In this document: positions 1 to 12,300 of the stretch, piece by piece
How positions within the stretch are numbered: position 1 is the first letter of the stretch
Layout of the letters: each line of letters begins with the position of its first letter
Source: Zoroaster sp. YZ-2022
Lineage: Eukaryota > Echinodermata > Asteroidea > Forcipulatida > Zoroasteridae
NCBI GenBank assembly: GCA_029582265.1
Contig: CM055837.1
Span: 5,565,148 to 5,629,147, forward strand
Direction: 5' to 3'
Length of the DNA: 64,000 nt
Notes under the pieces: generated by a model
What the model was told of the DNA's origin: nothing
The model's database searches: none
Seen by the model: only the letters and a program-made list of their open reading frames with translations
Made by a program: the position numbers and the translations under genes

Positions 1-190
1 ATGTCTACATTGTATTGGTAATAGACAAAACAGCTACCGTACATGATTTCCTGAATAAAACAAGATTCTAAAATCTTGAGAACATTTTTTTTTTTAAAAG
101 GACTCTTTTCACATATGAATTCTCCATTTCCTTACATTATCTCAAATGTGAAAATGCACCATTAGAAAACAAATTTAAATGATTGCTTAC

Positions 191-2401
191 TTAAGAGTTT
201 TAAAGATTTGTGGTATCTCCTCTTCAAATTTCTGAGCCGGGGTATATTTCTGCTCAAGAAAGTTGTAGAGAAACTGAAAAATCTTCAGAAAGTCTTTGGT
301 TGTAGGCGTCGTCAGCATCTTCGTGTGGATGGGATGAGGGTAATTTTGTTGTGTCAGGAACTGAAATTATAAAAAAGTTATTCTAAATAGTAAGAATAAA
401 TTTTTATGTCTCAAGTTAAAATATTTTTGTTAAATATTCTCAATTAAAATTCTCTCCTCCAACTCCAGTAAGATTCTAGGTGATCAGCATGTTAAGAACT
501 TTCCAGTTTAAGTCCCTATCAAAACACTTTCAGTAAGAAAATGTTTTGCATTCCTGCATCATGGATGCAGTGATCAAGAAATACATGCATGTATAATAAA
601 TCAATTTGTGAAAGCTGTCTGCACATTTCTGAGAAATTTGGGAATAATTATTTACTCTTTCTTACACTTATAAACTGTAAACAAGCAGAATTCCAACTTT
701 GAAAAATATCATTAGGTAGCAATTTGTCTTTTACCTCTACCAAGTCCCTGATTTCTCGCTGCATAAAAGGCTTACTGTTGAGCGGACGTGTGTCTTTCAG
801 GATTTCATGGCTAAATGTTCTCCCTCCATACCCACTAGACTGCCTACACAGTAAGGAACAAAACAATTAATATAAATTGATAACTTTATCTGCTGCAGAA
901 TCTGTCCTTCAAAAATTATTTACCTGTCCTTCAGATATTTTGTGCTTAGTAAAACTATTAAAAGATATAATTTGTTGTTTAAAAGATCATAAAAATTACA
1001 ATTCTTTCAAAACATGTTTAACTGATTATCCTTGGAATGGTTCCCTGCTCAAGAGAGTCTTACAAATGATCTGTAATATTGTCATAATCCTGATAATAAA
1101 ATACATTATGAGGAAAATAGTTAGCAATTCCTATTGCTTTAATTACTTATAGGAAATGTACATCTTTGAAAAAGTGAGCATCACAGCAAAAACGGGGACC
1201 ATATTAGTCCTTGTAAATGTAATTACCTTTTGGTATTGACAAATCCATGTTTCTGTGACACAGATCGTCTGGTTCCTGTGGACATTCTGCTGCTGCCAGC
1301 TCCACTGTCGGTGCTTTGACACTTTGATTGGCCCCCAGTACTAGATTTTCTACCTGTTTGAAGAAAGCGCACAAAATTTATTCTCCTGAAGACGATCAGA
1401 GCATACTGATCGAAACGTTGAGTTGTAACCTCCAGTTCTTTTCAGAACTAATTACTACTCAATAGAGAATTTCACATGGTGTCACCGTAATTAGTCTTAC
1501 TTATCCTCTTCACCATGCAAAGCTACAAGTTTTACCTAAAATTTATGTTGTCAATTTAGGACATTAACCCTAACCCTGCCAGACGCAGCAAAGTGCATCA
1601 GGTGGAAAAGTCTGGTGCACTTTGATGGATTCAGCTGTCAACACCAGTGCATAAGCAGCCAAGTCTGTTTCTATTGAGAGCTGGTCCCATTGAACAATGC
1701 CAGAGTTGTATCCTGCTGCGTTTGGTGACCACAGACTCTGAGGCAGTTCGGCCTTGAGATTTGTGATCTGATGGATTTTGCTGCACTGGGCAGTCAAGTC
1801 ACTTTGACAAACGATGCAATCTGTTGCGTCTGGCAGGGTTTCTAGCCAAAATACCCTGGAGGGTTAGGGTTAAAAGTGATGGGCCAGGACTTATAAAAGT
1901 CTCACTTAAATAAAGTTTTATTTGTTCACCCCAAATTGTATATCTAATAAATATTCCTTGTGATTTATTTGATGAAAAATTACTCAGGCGGAAATGCCTT
2001 TATCCAATATCCAACGATTGCTCATCTAGCATTAGCACTATTTGGAAAGTAGTAGCTACTAATGGACATTAGTGCCCTCTAGTAAGGCTCTACTGTGTGA
2101 GAACTTTCAAGGATTAATCTATTGACTGTTTTAATCCTCATGAAGTACGAATTCACAAATCAACCTTACTATCTTACTGCCCAACCAGTATCATTGTTTT
2201 AAATAATTTAAAAAAAATAAATGGTAAATCTATTGATTATGTCATGAGATATTATTAAAGGTTTTAATCTTTGAAAAAAAATTAATATAGCCTACCATTT
2301 TCTTGTTTGACTCTCAATGGGGCTAATGAGGAACGTCCACTGTTGACAGATGAGTGCCTGCTAGAACTAGCACTACTACTCTGGGCTGGCCGATACATCA
2401 T
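191..2401 (-). CDS. NDC80: NDC80/HEC1 kinetochore protein, N-terminal exons (partial)
   Basis: This encodes the N-terminal tail and start of the calponin-homology domain of NDC80, the outer-kinetochore subunit that binds microtubules. Coding exons on the minus strand are 2401-2296, 1353-1227, 843-735 and 360-191; an upstream non-coding exon probably ends at 2870. All junctions are GT-AG and the phases chain without a break, giving 170 residues before the window edge. The start is the first of two adjacent ATGs at 2401. Residues 1-75 are Ser/Arg/Lys-rich, like the disordered tail that Aurora B phosphorylates in known NDC80. Then come DTRPLNSKPFMQREIRDLVE and, at the start of the last exon, a segment with TKDFLKIFQFLYNFL and KFEEEIPQIFKTL, which match the conserved NDC80 CH-domain opening. 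The rest of the gene lies beyond position 1. Introns hold a TTAA-flanked miniature element and a hammerhead-like repeat. Confidence 0.9.
1381..1535 (+). repeat. Dispersed repeat with hammerhead-like core (copy 1)
   Basis: This copy lies in an NDC80 intron. It contains CTGAAGA (1386-1392), a stem GATCAG/CTGATC with a 6-nt loop, then GAAAC (1412-1416). It continues into a tract ending near GCAAAGCTACAAG. Related copies lie near 24.7, 25.1, 25.6, 57.4 and 62.6-62.8 kb, some inverted. The layout resembles the hammerhead modules of Penelope-like retroelements, but no reverse transcriptase of that class is present here. Confidence 0.6.
1564..1873. mobile_element. TTAA-flanked miniature element (piggyBac-like MITE)
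   Basis: Both ends read TTAA followed by CCCTAACCCT in inverted orientation (1564-1577 and 1860-1873). A second inverted pair, CTGCCAGACGCA and TGCGTCTGGCAG, lies just inside on the left and about 30 bp inside on the right. TTAA target duplications next to CCC-starting ends are typical of piggyBac-type elements. It lies in an NDC80 intron. It has no transposase; the 75-codon minus-strand open frame inside it looks fortuitous. Confidence 0.6.
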
Positions 2402-2961
2402 TAAATTCCTGAAAAAATTTCAAGATTAAAAACTAACTTTATTTAGGCCTAACAAGTAACAACACAGTAGGGCAGGCCTAACAACCATCTGGCGGTCTGG
2501 AATTAGTTTAACTGAGTGATGTTTCAACTCTTTTGTATCTTGGGGTAGCTTTCTAAATAATTATCAACTTTTTTTAGTTTGATGGCCACAATTATTGATT
2601 AATTAGGCCTACATGTATGTGTGTCGTAAACATCATGATCATCCACGCGTTGTTATGATGGTTCATTCATCAAGACATTTCATCATGCATGATTGTCTTG
2701 ACATGAATGATTGAGATTCAATATTTATTTTTAACGTTACAAGAGAATCCTTCACTGAAACAAACTGCAACACCAAACTCATCCAGTTAGGTGCTTCAAA
2801 TAAAGTAAATGGAGGATATATGTTGAAAATATTTGTAAAATATTTAACAAAAACAATAAAAAAACAAACCTATTTATTGGCCCTATCCTGCAAACTTGCT
2901 TCTGACATTCACAAATTTGAAAATGGCCGCTGAACTGAAAACCTTCCCATCATGCAACAAA

Positions 2962-5561
2962 AATCCCAAACGAGATACTATTATCTCTGCATAATATATC
3001 CCAATCAAGGTACAATAACACATTGATAATTCTTGTCAATGGAGGGCGCTATGTGTGCTGAAGGAGATTAATAGTGACAGAGATCAGTGGCTGCGTATAG
3101 GGGTCAGACGCGCTGGCGCCGGGATCCGGTATGAGCTTGCGCGTTAACAACTACGTAACCTAACGCGTGACTTCATTAATTAGTGCGCGTTTGTGACGTC
3201 ATTATGGAGATTTGTGTTGACGTTTGTTTACTTTTCAAAACGAACCCTTTGAAATCGGCAAAGTTCTCAAGTTAAGCGGATTTTCCCAAATATGTCGAAT
3301 CCATCTATTTGCAATTCATATGTTGTTTTAATTAAACGGATATATAAGTAGAGAGCTAACAATTTATTTTATTGCTTGCTGATAAAATCTCGTCACGCTA
3401 TTTTGCGGTTTGAAGGTCAAGTTCACGTGCAATCTATGGGAATTTGATCTCTACACAAAGTATATGGGACATGCAAATGAATGGCGCGAGGGTGCACCCA
3501 TTCCGTGAAAATTCAATTATACTTAAAATTTTCATGCCAAGACTTCAAACATGAAAATTTTAATGGCCCATATGAAATTTATATTTATTTTGCATAATAA
3601 TTATTATTATAAATAAATATACATTGGTTTTTCTTTGACAGTCGACCAGCAAAGACCACATACCCATCATGTCAAATTGTTTGCATCACTTCCGGATTAT
3701 TATTAATGGCCTAGCAGTTAAAGTTTTGATTCTCGTTTAATTTATTTTACTAAGGGTACAGTAAAACAACATTCAAAGCAAAAACATGACAATCTTTACG
3801 TTTATTCTCTTACAAATGGCATAACATATTTATTATGATCAAAATATAAACTATACACTTACTAGAAAACGATTAAATTAATCATCCTTTTGATAACTTT
3901 CATTATTTTATTGTAGAAAAGGGCCTAGGATCATGGGGATGTGGAACTAATAATTATACATTTAGAGGAAAACAGAACTTGATTTTCTCTATTCAACAAG
4001 TCATTTCTGTAATATGCTGCTTCAACTATTTCATTTACATCTTTTTCTAAAAATATAAATTTTTCTGATCACACTTTATCAGTCACTAAATTTGTAAATG
4101 TTTACAACTAATTTCAATCATCCTGGACACTCATCTATGGAGAGTTTCTGAAGTGGGAAAGAATGTCAGATCCGACCGCCACTTTTTAAGGGCTTTTTGG
4201 AATTATTTTGCAGCAGTTTAAAAATTATATTGATTTTTGTTGGTACAGAAACCGAAAACTCTTTAAAATCCACTTTTATTATGGTTTTGACTTTATTTCC
4301 TATCTAAAAAAAAATCCTTCAGAAAATAGAAGGATCCTAATTATAGTTGCCACTGCGCATGTACAATTTACAAGATCAGACTGACATGACCGAGGAAGTT
4401 ATTGTACAATGTATATCAAAAAATGACAGATTTTTCATGAAATAAATATTGTGGAATAATTTGAAGTATATGTCCATCATCATCCATATGTTCTCCACCT
4501 TACGAGGTAGGTAGGTTTACTTATTGATTATATTGAATGAGAAAAAGTGGCGGTCGGATCGACATTCTACCCTGAAGTGTCATCCATTATCTTGGTGTGC
4601 ATCAATAGTTACCAATTCCATTCATCCTACAAAAGAAAGATAAGTGAAATTTAAAATAAGTAAAAACATTTCATGTCAAGTTACACAAAATCATGTCAAT
4701 ATTTATCAGCCTTTAAGTACATTAAGTTACAAGTATTCTGTAATTTGTTTGATAATTGTCTTCAATATCTAAATACGATACTGAGTCAAATAAGTGGCCG
4801 ACAGTTCTAAAATATACCTTTTCATGAGTATGAATACAGAAAAATGTATTACTACTAGGAATACAAGTACTAACTCTGGTTGCTACCCAAACTCTTAGTC
4901 TTTAACAAATGAACCCAAAAATAATAAATAAATAAATAAAACATTCTTAATTGTTTATTCTACTGTACCTGATTATCCTTCAAAATGTTGCAGTTCCATC
5001 TTTTGGAGGGTTTTCGTCATTCAAGTTTGCCGTTTGTACATCCTCCAATCTTTTTAAAAGAAATAATAAGGATACAATTTTATTCAGTTTGTTTATTTTT
5101 GGTTTAATTTATTCAGACAGGTCTAACAATATAAAAAAAATTAATTGGAAAATGATGATAAGCTATTTGTTTCCTATGTCTGAATAAAAAAGTTAAAAAC
5201 AGCTGGCTGTATAACACTAACACTAGTAACAGGTGCATTTTATTTTTATAGGCTACCATGTTTGTCATGTTTTTTTAAAAATTAAAACAAAACATGTCCA
5301 TGAATAAAATCTTGTTTGATAAATTATAGTACTACCAGTACCAGTACTGGCAGTGGCAGTAGGTTTCTGGGCAAACCTAAAACAATAGAATTACCTGAGT
5401 GAAAGTTGTAGTTGCAGTACTACAATCAATATCATACAATGTCTTGACACCCGAAACCGGGGACCTGGCACGCTGGACCGGCACACCAACCCGTAGCCAT
5501 AGGCGCCGTATACCGTACAGTCTACACCAAAGCGGCCCCTGCGGTGCGGAGAGTTGCCAAA
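2962..5561. other. Intergenic region between NDC80 and the next plus-strand gene
   Basis: No exon-like open frame with plausible splice sites was seen. The part near 3050-3210 is relatively rich in CpG and may belong to the NDC80 promoter. The rest is AT-rich and contains the inverted-repeat element at 4160-4568. The 78-codon open frame near 4.95 kb shows no recognisable family. Confidence 0.5.
4160..4568. mobile_element. Terminal-inverted-repeat miniature element
   Basis: The left end GAATGTCAGATCCGACCGCC, extending into CACTTTTT, is matched in reverse complement at 4543-4567 with one base difference. The arms are about 26 bp and the body about 400 bp. The inside is AT-rich and non-coding. 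No clear target duplication was identified, so the superfamily is left open. Confidence 0.6.
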
Positions 5562-5699
5562 ATGGCGACCACCATGCTTTTAGCCAGCTCAAATTACAGG
5601 AAGTGGATAATGCTGGTCAGACCATGGAGGTCAGACCAGTACCAAGCATATCCAACGATAAAGAAAGTCCTTTCCATGATGTTCCACATAAAAGAGTAA
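5562..5699 (+). CDS. Hypothetical 45-codon open frame
   Basis: The frame starts ATGGCGACC with an A at -3, a good initiation context, inside a relatively GC-rich patch (5440-5660) that looks exonic beside its AT-rich flanks. It encodes 45 residues with a hydrophobic start, a Trp/Arg-rich middle (KWIMLVRPWRSDQYQAYPTI) and a basic end. It could be a micropeptide or the first exon of a spliced transcript (AAAGA followed by GTAAAC). In the latter case its phase does not fit the downstream aminotransferase exon 2. I do not recognise the family. Confidence 0.25.
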   Translation: MATTMLLASSNYRKWIMLVRPWRSDQYQAYPTIKKVLSMMFHIKE

Positions 5700-6325
5700 A
5701 CATTGAAATAATTTAGTTGTTTCAGAGACGTCCAGAAGAACTCTGAACGTTAGTGATGTAGATATGGCTGGAATTTTAATCCAAAAAGGTGAAAAAATGC
5801 AGTATTCATCGAGGGTAAAATCTGCCGTTAAAAATTGTTAAGCTCGGTCGAGTTAACGATAACAATCTAAATCATGTCCTCTTTCATCAAATTTGATATG
5901 TCAAATAACTCTAAAAAATCCGCTTTTTCTTATTTTGTATAAATGTGTAAAATCATAAAATAGTTGTAAATTTTGGGGTCCAAATCTATCAAAACTTTGA
6001 ACTTTTGTACAAATGTCTAGGATTAATATTTTTTACGTTTTAAAAACTAAAAGTATTATTGAACATGCCTTCTCTCCGTTGAGAGGTCATAAATAAACTG
6101 TCAATCAATAAACGTCACTGTAATAAGCTTCTCTTATTGGTGAGTCATTGTTAAGTCTTTCTTTGTTTTAAATATGAATAATTCATGAAGACTAATTAGG
6201 TACGTCACTCAGAAGCTATTGTCACGCCCACATTTCAGTTTATTCCAGTTATGTGGGTACGTGAGGATAGGAGCGCATCTTTGTAAAATCATGGAGGTAG
6301 AATTTTACATTGATTATATTTCATC

Positions 6326-9300
6326 ATGTCAGGTGAGATAAGGTTTTGTTTGTGAGCATGTGAAGAAGATTATTGTTTTGTTTTCTGTTTGAAAGGATAT
6401 ACGCACGCGCGCGGCAATTCCCAATATTGGCGATAACTTAATCTAAAGCCGTAAAGGAAAGGCTTATTGCAGCTGTGTAACTGTTGAGTGTTAGTACTGT
6501 TACTGTAGTGTTAGATTGCTGCAGATATGGGATGGCCATACCCATGTAGGCATGTTCTGAATTTGAATTAAAATACATTTGAAATTCTAGATTTAAATTG
6601 TGGTAGGCCTAACATTAGATTGTTTGTTTTGACTAACACGTTTACAAAATGTTAGTAACACTGTACTATGAATGGGATTTCTTTTAGGCCTGCGTTAGTA
6701 TTGGAAATGCTGTACAATCATTCTTTTCACACTTTATTATATGGCGATACTCCATCTCAAATTGATGGCACAACAATTTTGTAAAGACACTTTTATTTGT
6801 TTTTCTTTTTAAATTAAATTAAATTTGTTTTTTGGGGCCTCTCTCCCACTGTCACCCAACTCTCAACCCCCTATCCCACTATCCCCAACCCCTATCCCAC
6901 TATCCCCAACCCCTATCCCACTATCCCCAACCCCTATCCTACTATCCCCAACCCCTATCCCACTATCCCCAACCTCTATCCCCAACCGCTATCCCACTAT
7001 CCCCAACATCTATCCCACTGTCCCCAACCCCTATCCCACTGTCCCCAACCCCTATCCCACTATCCCCAACCCCTATCCCACTATCCCCAACCCCTATCCC
7101 ACTATCCCCAACCCCTATCCCACTATCCCCAACCCCTATCCCACTATCCCCAACCCCTATCCCACTATCCCCAACCCCCTATCCCACTAACCCCCTATCC
7201 CACTATCCCCCTATCCCACAATCCCCACTCCCTTGTATTCATGTACCACCTGTACCGTACATTTGACCACAATTTTTTTCAGACACTTTTGTAAAGACAC
7301 TTTTATTTGTTTTTCTTTTTAAATTAAATTAAATTAGTTTGTTTTTTGGGGCCTCTCTCCCACTGTCACCCAACTCCCAACCCCCTATCCCACTATCCCC
7401 AACCCCTATCCCACTATCCCCAACCCCTATCCCACTATCCCTATCCCCAACCTCTATCCCACTATCCCCAACCGCTATCCCACTATCCCCAACCTCTATC
7501 CCACTATCCCCAACCCCTATCACACTATCCCCAACCCCTATCACACTATCCCCAACCCCAAACCCCCTATACCACTATCCACAACCCCCTATCCTACTAT
7601 CCCGAACCTCTATCCCACTATCCCCAACCTCTATCCCACTATCCCCAACCCCTATTCCACTATCCCCAACCCCTATCCCACTATCCCTAACCCCTATCCC
7701 ACTATCCCCAACCCCCTATCCCACTATCCCCCTATCCCACAATCCCCACTCCCTTGTATTCATGCACCACCTGTACCGTACATTTGACCACAATTTTTTT
7801 CTTTTATTGTCTTTTCAGTAGGAAAGAGAGACTTTGGATCATTCCATTCATCTAATGTCGAAGAGCTTATTGCTGCCTCTGAGGTTGGTTGCTTTAAAGG
7901 GACATGAAGACATGAAAATAATAACCCACATGATAAAGTCATATTACCGTTGCTGGTGCATAAATGAGCCAGTAATTTTGAGTCACTGTTTTCATATTAA
8001 ACTAGGACCGTGATTCCATGCCCTATGGAAAGTCTGCTTTGATCATGACAATATTGTCCCATTAATCAAATGTTGTGTTTGATAATGAAATATACCTTTC
8101 TCATAGGAAGGGCATTTCCTGATGATTAAATTACAGTTTTAAGGTCATTGTTTTCACTGAATAAGTATTCTTGGTCTTTTAATGTATGTTCGTGCTAACT
8201 CTCATTCCATACCTGCGTTGAAAATTATTTAGCAGGTACAACAAACAAAAGAAATTTTGGTACAATTTAAAAATAACTTTAAAAAATACAGATATAAAAA
8301 TACTATTTAGAACAATCTAGACTTATAAATAAACAAACAAATAAACAAACTTAACAAACAACAAGACGCCCCTGCAGGATCGCCAAAAAGAGAAGCCAAT
8401 CACTCTGGAGTGGCTCTCAACATTATAGCACACAGACAAAAGATACCCAAAATATAACAATTAATTTTTTTTGTTCTTTTCTCTGACAGGAGGAGTATGT
8501 GCCACCAAATCTTCCAGCCGATCTTCCAAATTTCCTGGAATATAAAACCAACCCATCCGCCATTCCTCCATTTGGTCATGAGATAAAACAAAGGCATTTC
8601 CTCCTTGAGGTAGGATTTCAATTTATTCATAAAATTATTTGTTATAAAATTTTGGTTTCTATCAAATTTTTCAACAGTTTTGACCATTTACCAATACTCA
8701 TCTTTCCAGGAAAATTGCACATTTCTGAACCATGGTGCCTTTGGTGCTGTTCTACAAGATGCACTTATCGCCGCCCAGAGATGGCAGGTCCGTATAGAGA
8801 GGCAACCGCTTAGATTCTTTGATAGAGAATCACTTCCTCATCTAGCCTACATTGTCCGCAGACTTGCCAAGTTTGTTGGTAAGAATCTTAGAACAGAAAC
8901 TTTCAGTTGCAAGTCTAATTGTTTCTTGGTTTTGGAAAACCAACTCTCCCCCCCTTCCTTTGTTTGAGGGAATATTTTTCCTTCACTCCTTTTAAAGGCT
9001 CCACAAAAGCTATATTTGCAAATTAATCAATAGATCTTAATAATGGTGTTTTCATTGACTGAATAAATAATAATATTAAGAAAGAGAAGAATAATGTAAA
9101 ATATATTTTTTGTTGAAGGATGTGAGCCCTCAGGACTAGTTTTGGTGCCAAATGTTACAACAGCAATTAACTGCATCATCAAGAACATGAACTTCAACCA
9201 AGGAGACACCATCTACTATCTCAATGTGACTTATGGTATGTTCACTTCTCTTTGTAGTAACACAACCAGGATCTAGTAATCCATTCTGGATCTAGTATGT

Positions 9301-12300
9301 GGAGCGAGGGGGGGGGGGGGGGTTATTCCCCTTCAGTCATTTCACAGACACCCTACTGAATACAATTAAATGTAACAAGATCCACCAGCTAGAACAATGG
9401 TTCTTTTTATTTGCTATGAAACAATGTCCAATTGCAGCCAAAATTGCTGGATCAATTGCATTCTGCTGCGTTGAGTTTTCACATATGAGTATGTATCACG
9501 TATTTCCCTGTTGGCAAAAAAGAAAAATTACCCCCCAAAAAAGCAAGTCACCACACCAATTTTGAAGCAGATCCATGACCAGAAACCGGAGTATCTGTTT
9601 TTGGTCTAAGGAAAGCATTCAGTTCGTTCTTATTTATTTTCATAGAATCTACATGTCCAGAAGACATTCATTTGGGCAATAATTTGACTTGTTATGTATG
9701 ACTATGAATATTTTAATTGTTCTGTTTCTTTGTGGTGCAAACAGGTGCAGTTAAAAAGCTTTTAAGATACACTGCTGAGACAACAGGTGCAGTTATACAA
9801 GAAGAGGCAATTACATTCCCATTGACTTCAAATGAACAGGTATGATTGGATGAAAGTGTTGAAGGGAAGGTAGATCATTAGTAATTTCCAAAACTGATGA
9901 GGTAAATGAGTATGCTGCCTTTTAAACAATGATATCTTGTAGAAATTCTTAACAATAATGAATAAAAATGCATATTTTTAAATAATTCTATAGTTTTTCT
10001 CTTTTAAAATTGCTGCAGATTGTAGAAACTGTCAAGAAAAGTCTGAAGTAAGTTGTTGCTATTTCTTGAAGATTGTATAATGTGCAGTGTAGAATCATGA
10101 AATTCTTTACACATTTTAAAACGTTTTTACACTCATAATGCTTTTTTGGAGTTAGTTGTATGTAAATACATTTGGAGATTATTTTGTTGTTTTAATGTAG
10201 CTTTGGTTTTTATTTGTGAAATTATCAAATGAAATAATGTTTGTCTCATCAGAGCTGGGACCCGATTAGCTGTATTTGACCACATCCCTAGCAACACTGC
10301 TTTTATTCAGCCAATCAAAGAGCTCATTGATATCTGCCATGAAAGGTAGGAGATGACATCAAGATGTAATCAACATTTTAGTGAATAATGTTTTCTTCAT
10401 GTTACCAAAATAAACATATTTATTAAAATAAAAAGTAGGTTTGAAGTTGGATATTTTCTCATATTTCTTATTTTGAGTTAATATTTTTTATAGGATTACG
10501 TACAAAAAAGACACTACATATCAGTGTAGTGAAGCTGAACACATAACATATTGGAAAGTTGTGATAGAAACAGCAGCATATCTTGTCCAGAAAAGTTGTT
10601 ATAATTTATTATAATTAATTTGAATATTTTGTTTTCATTAATTCCCACAGTGGTGTGCCTGTATTGATTGACGGAGCTCATGCACTTGGTACCTTACCCC
10701 TTCATCTGGACACCCTAGGTGCTGACTTCTACACCTCCAATGCCCACAAATGGTTCTGTTGCCCCAAGGGGAGTGCCTTCTTGTATGTACGGAAGGAGTG
10801 GAGGGGTACTACCAGGCCCCTAGTGGTATCACACGGGTGGGGAAGTGGGTTCAGTTCAGAATTCATGTGGTCAGGTAGGAATTTGATTTCAAATATTTTA
10901 ATTTTGGAATTTTTTATTCAGATCATTCTTAACAGATAGACTCTTTTTATCTAGAAAATGTGATTTTTATAAGAATATTAGAAAATATATCTTTCCTTTG
11001 GTATCCTTAATTTAACCTGGAGTCAGTTTGATATGCCTATCAGATGTTTTTCCCCACAAACCCATGCTAACTCTGAGCGAGCCAGAGCTTGAAAAAACAC
11101 CTCATCGGCTACAATGTTTTTCTCTGTCCCATTTCCACAGGTCTACGTGACTACAGTCCATTTCTTGCATTGCATACTGTACTTGACTTCTGGCAAACTG
11201 TTGGTGTTGACAAGATACAACATTATATGCATCAACTACTTTGTGATGCTGGTAAATTGATTCAATTTTAATTATTTTGTAAGAAAAAATTCATGTTTAA
11301 TTATTTTTTATTTTTAATATTTTTTGGAAGGCATACCAGAAAAAGGAGTAATTATATAGATGAATTTCAAATTGACCCAGTCTGCGCACTTCCGCATTGA
11401 AACCGAGGCTCTCTGTGTCAAGTCACAACACTGATGTGAGGTAGACAATAGAACGACTCATGCTCCCATCATACAACGCATGCGTCAACACTGAGAGCAC
11501 CCGGAAGTGCGCAGATCAACGTTAATTTCGTCATCTTGGGATTTGTCTATAGTTTGACATTTATTCTGAACATGTTGTGATATTTGCAATGGCTTTTTAA
11601 AGGGATCTCTTCTTCATTATTTTTAGCCAAACTTCTCATGAAAGAATGGAATACAAGTATGCTGGCACCATTAGATATGTGTGGTAAGAAAATTATGTTA
11701 TATTGCAACAGTCAAGCATTCCTGGAAAATACCGTGATTGAATAAATGTTTACTTTAAACTTTTATCTTCCTGTGTCCATCTTTGTCTGATTCCTTGCAT
11801 GCAAATACAATCATAGTACTGATTCTCTTTAAATATAAGGCACCAGCCTATTTTCTTGCAAGCCTCGGTTTGGTCATGTGGATCTATACAAGAAGACAAG
11901 ATGGCTGCATTGGGAATAAAAGTTTACTGTAGTGTAGTTGTTTATAATGCCGGTCAATTATGTAAAACCTAGATATATTGGTCACCTATCCATTGTGGCC
12001 ACTATTCATTTGTCAATGTAGTGGTCATTTAACACAGGCCTGATTTTTTTTTTTTAAAGGGGCAGTATCGTCACGATCAACAGGGCATGGAATCGGAATG
12101 ATAGTATTAGATTAACTCAGTGACTACCATAATACCCCACATGATAAGGTCATATTACCGTTGCTGCTGCATATATGAGCCAGTAATTTTCAGTCACTGT
12201 TCATCTTAAACTAGGACATTGATTCCATGCCCTGTCAAAAGTCTGCTCAGATCGTGATGATACTACACCTTTAATGGTTTTCAAAGAAATTGTCTTTAAA

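Noticed and set aside
1564..1873. Interstitial telomere repeat
   Set aside because: Only two hexamers per end, inverted and flanked by TTAA, so a transposon terminus explains it better.
6825..7266. Long proline/serine-rich open frames
   Set aside because: They are produced by a stop-free 21-bp minisatellite open in several frames and lie in an intron.
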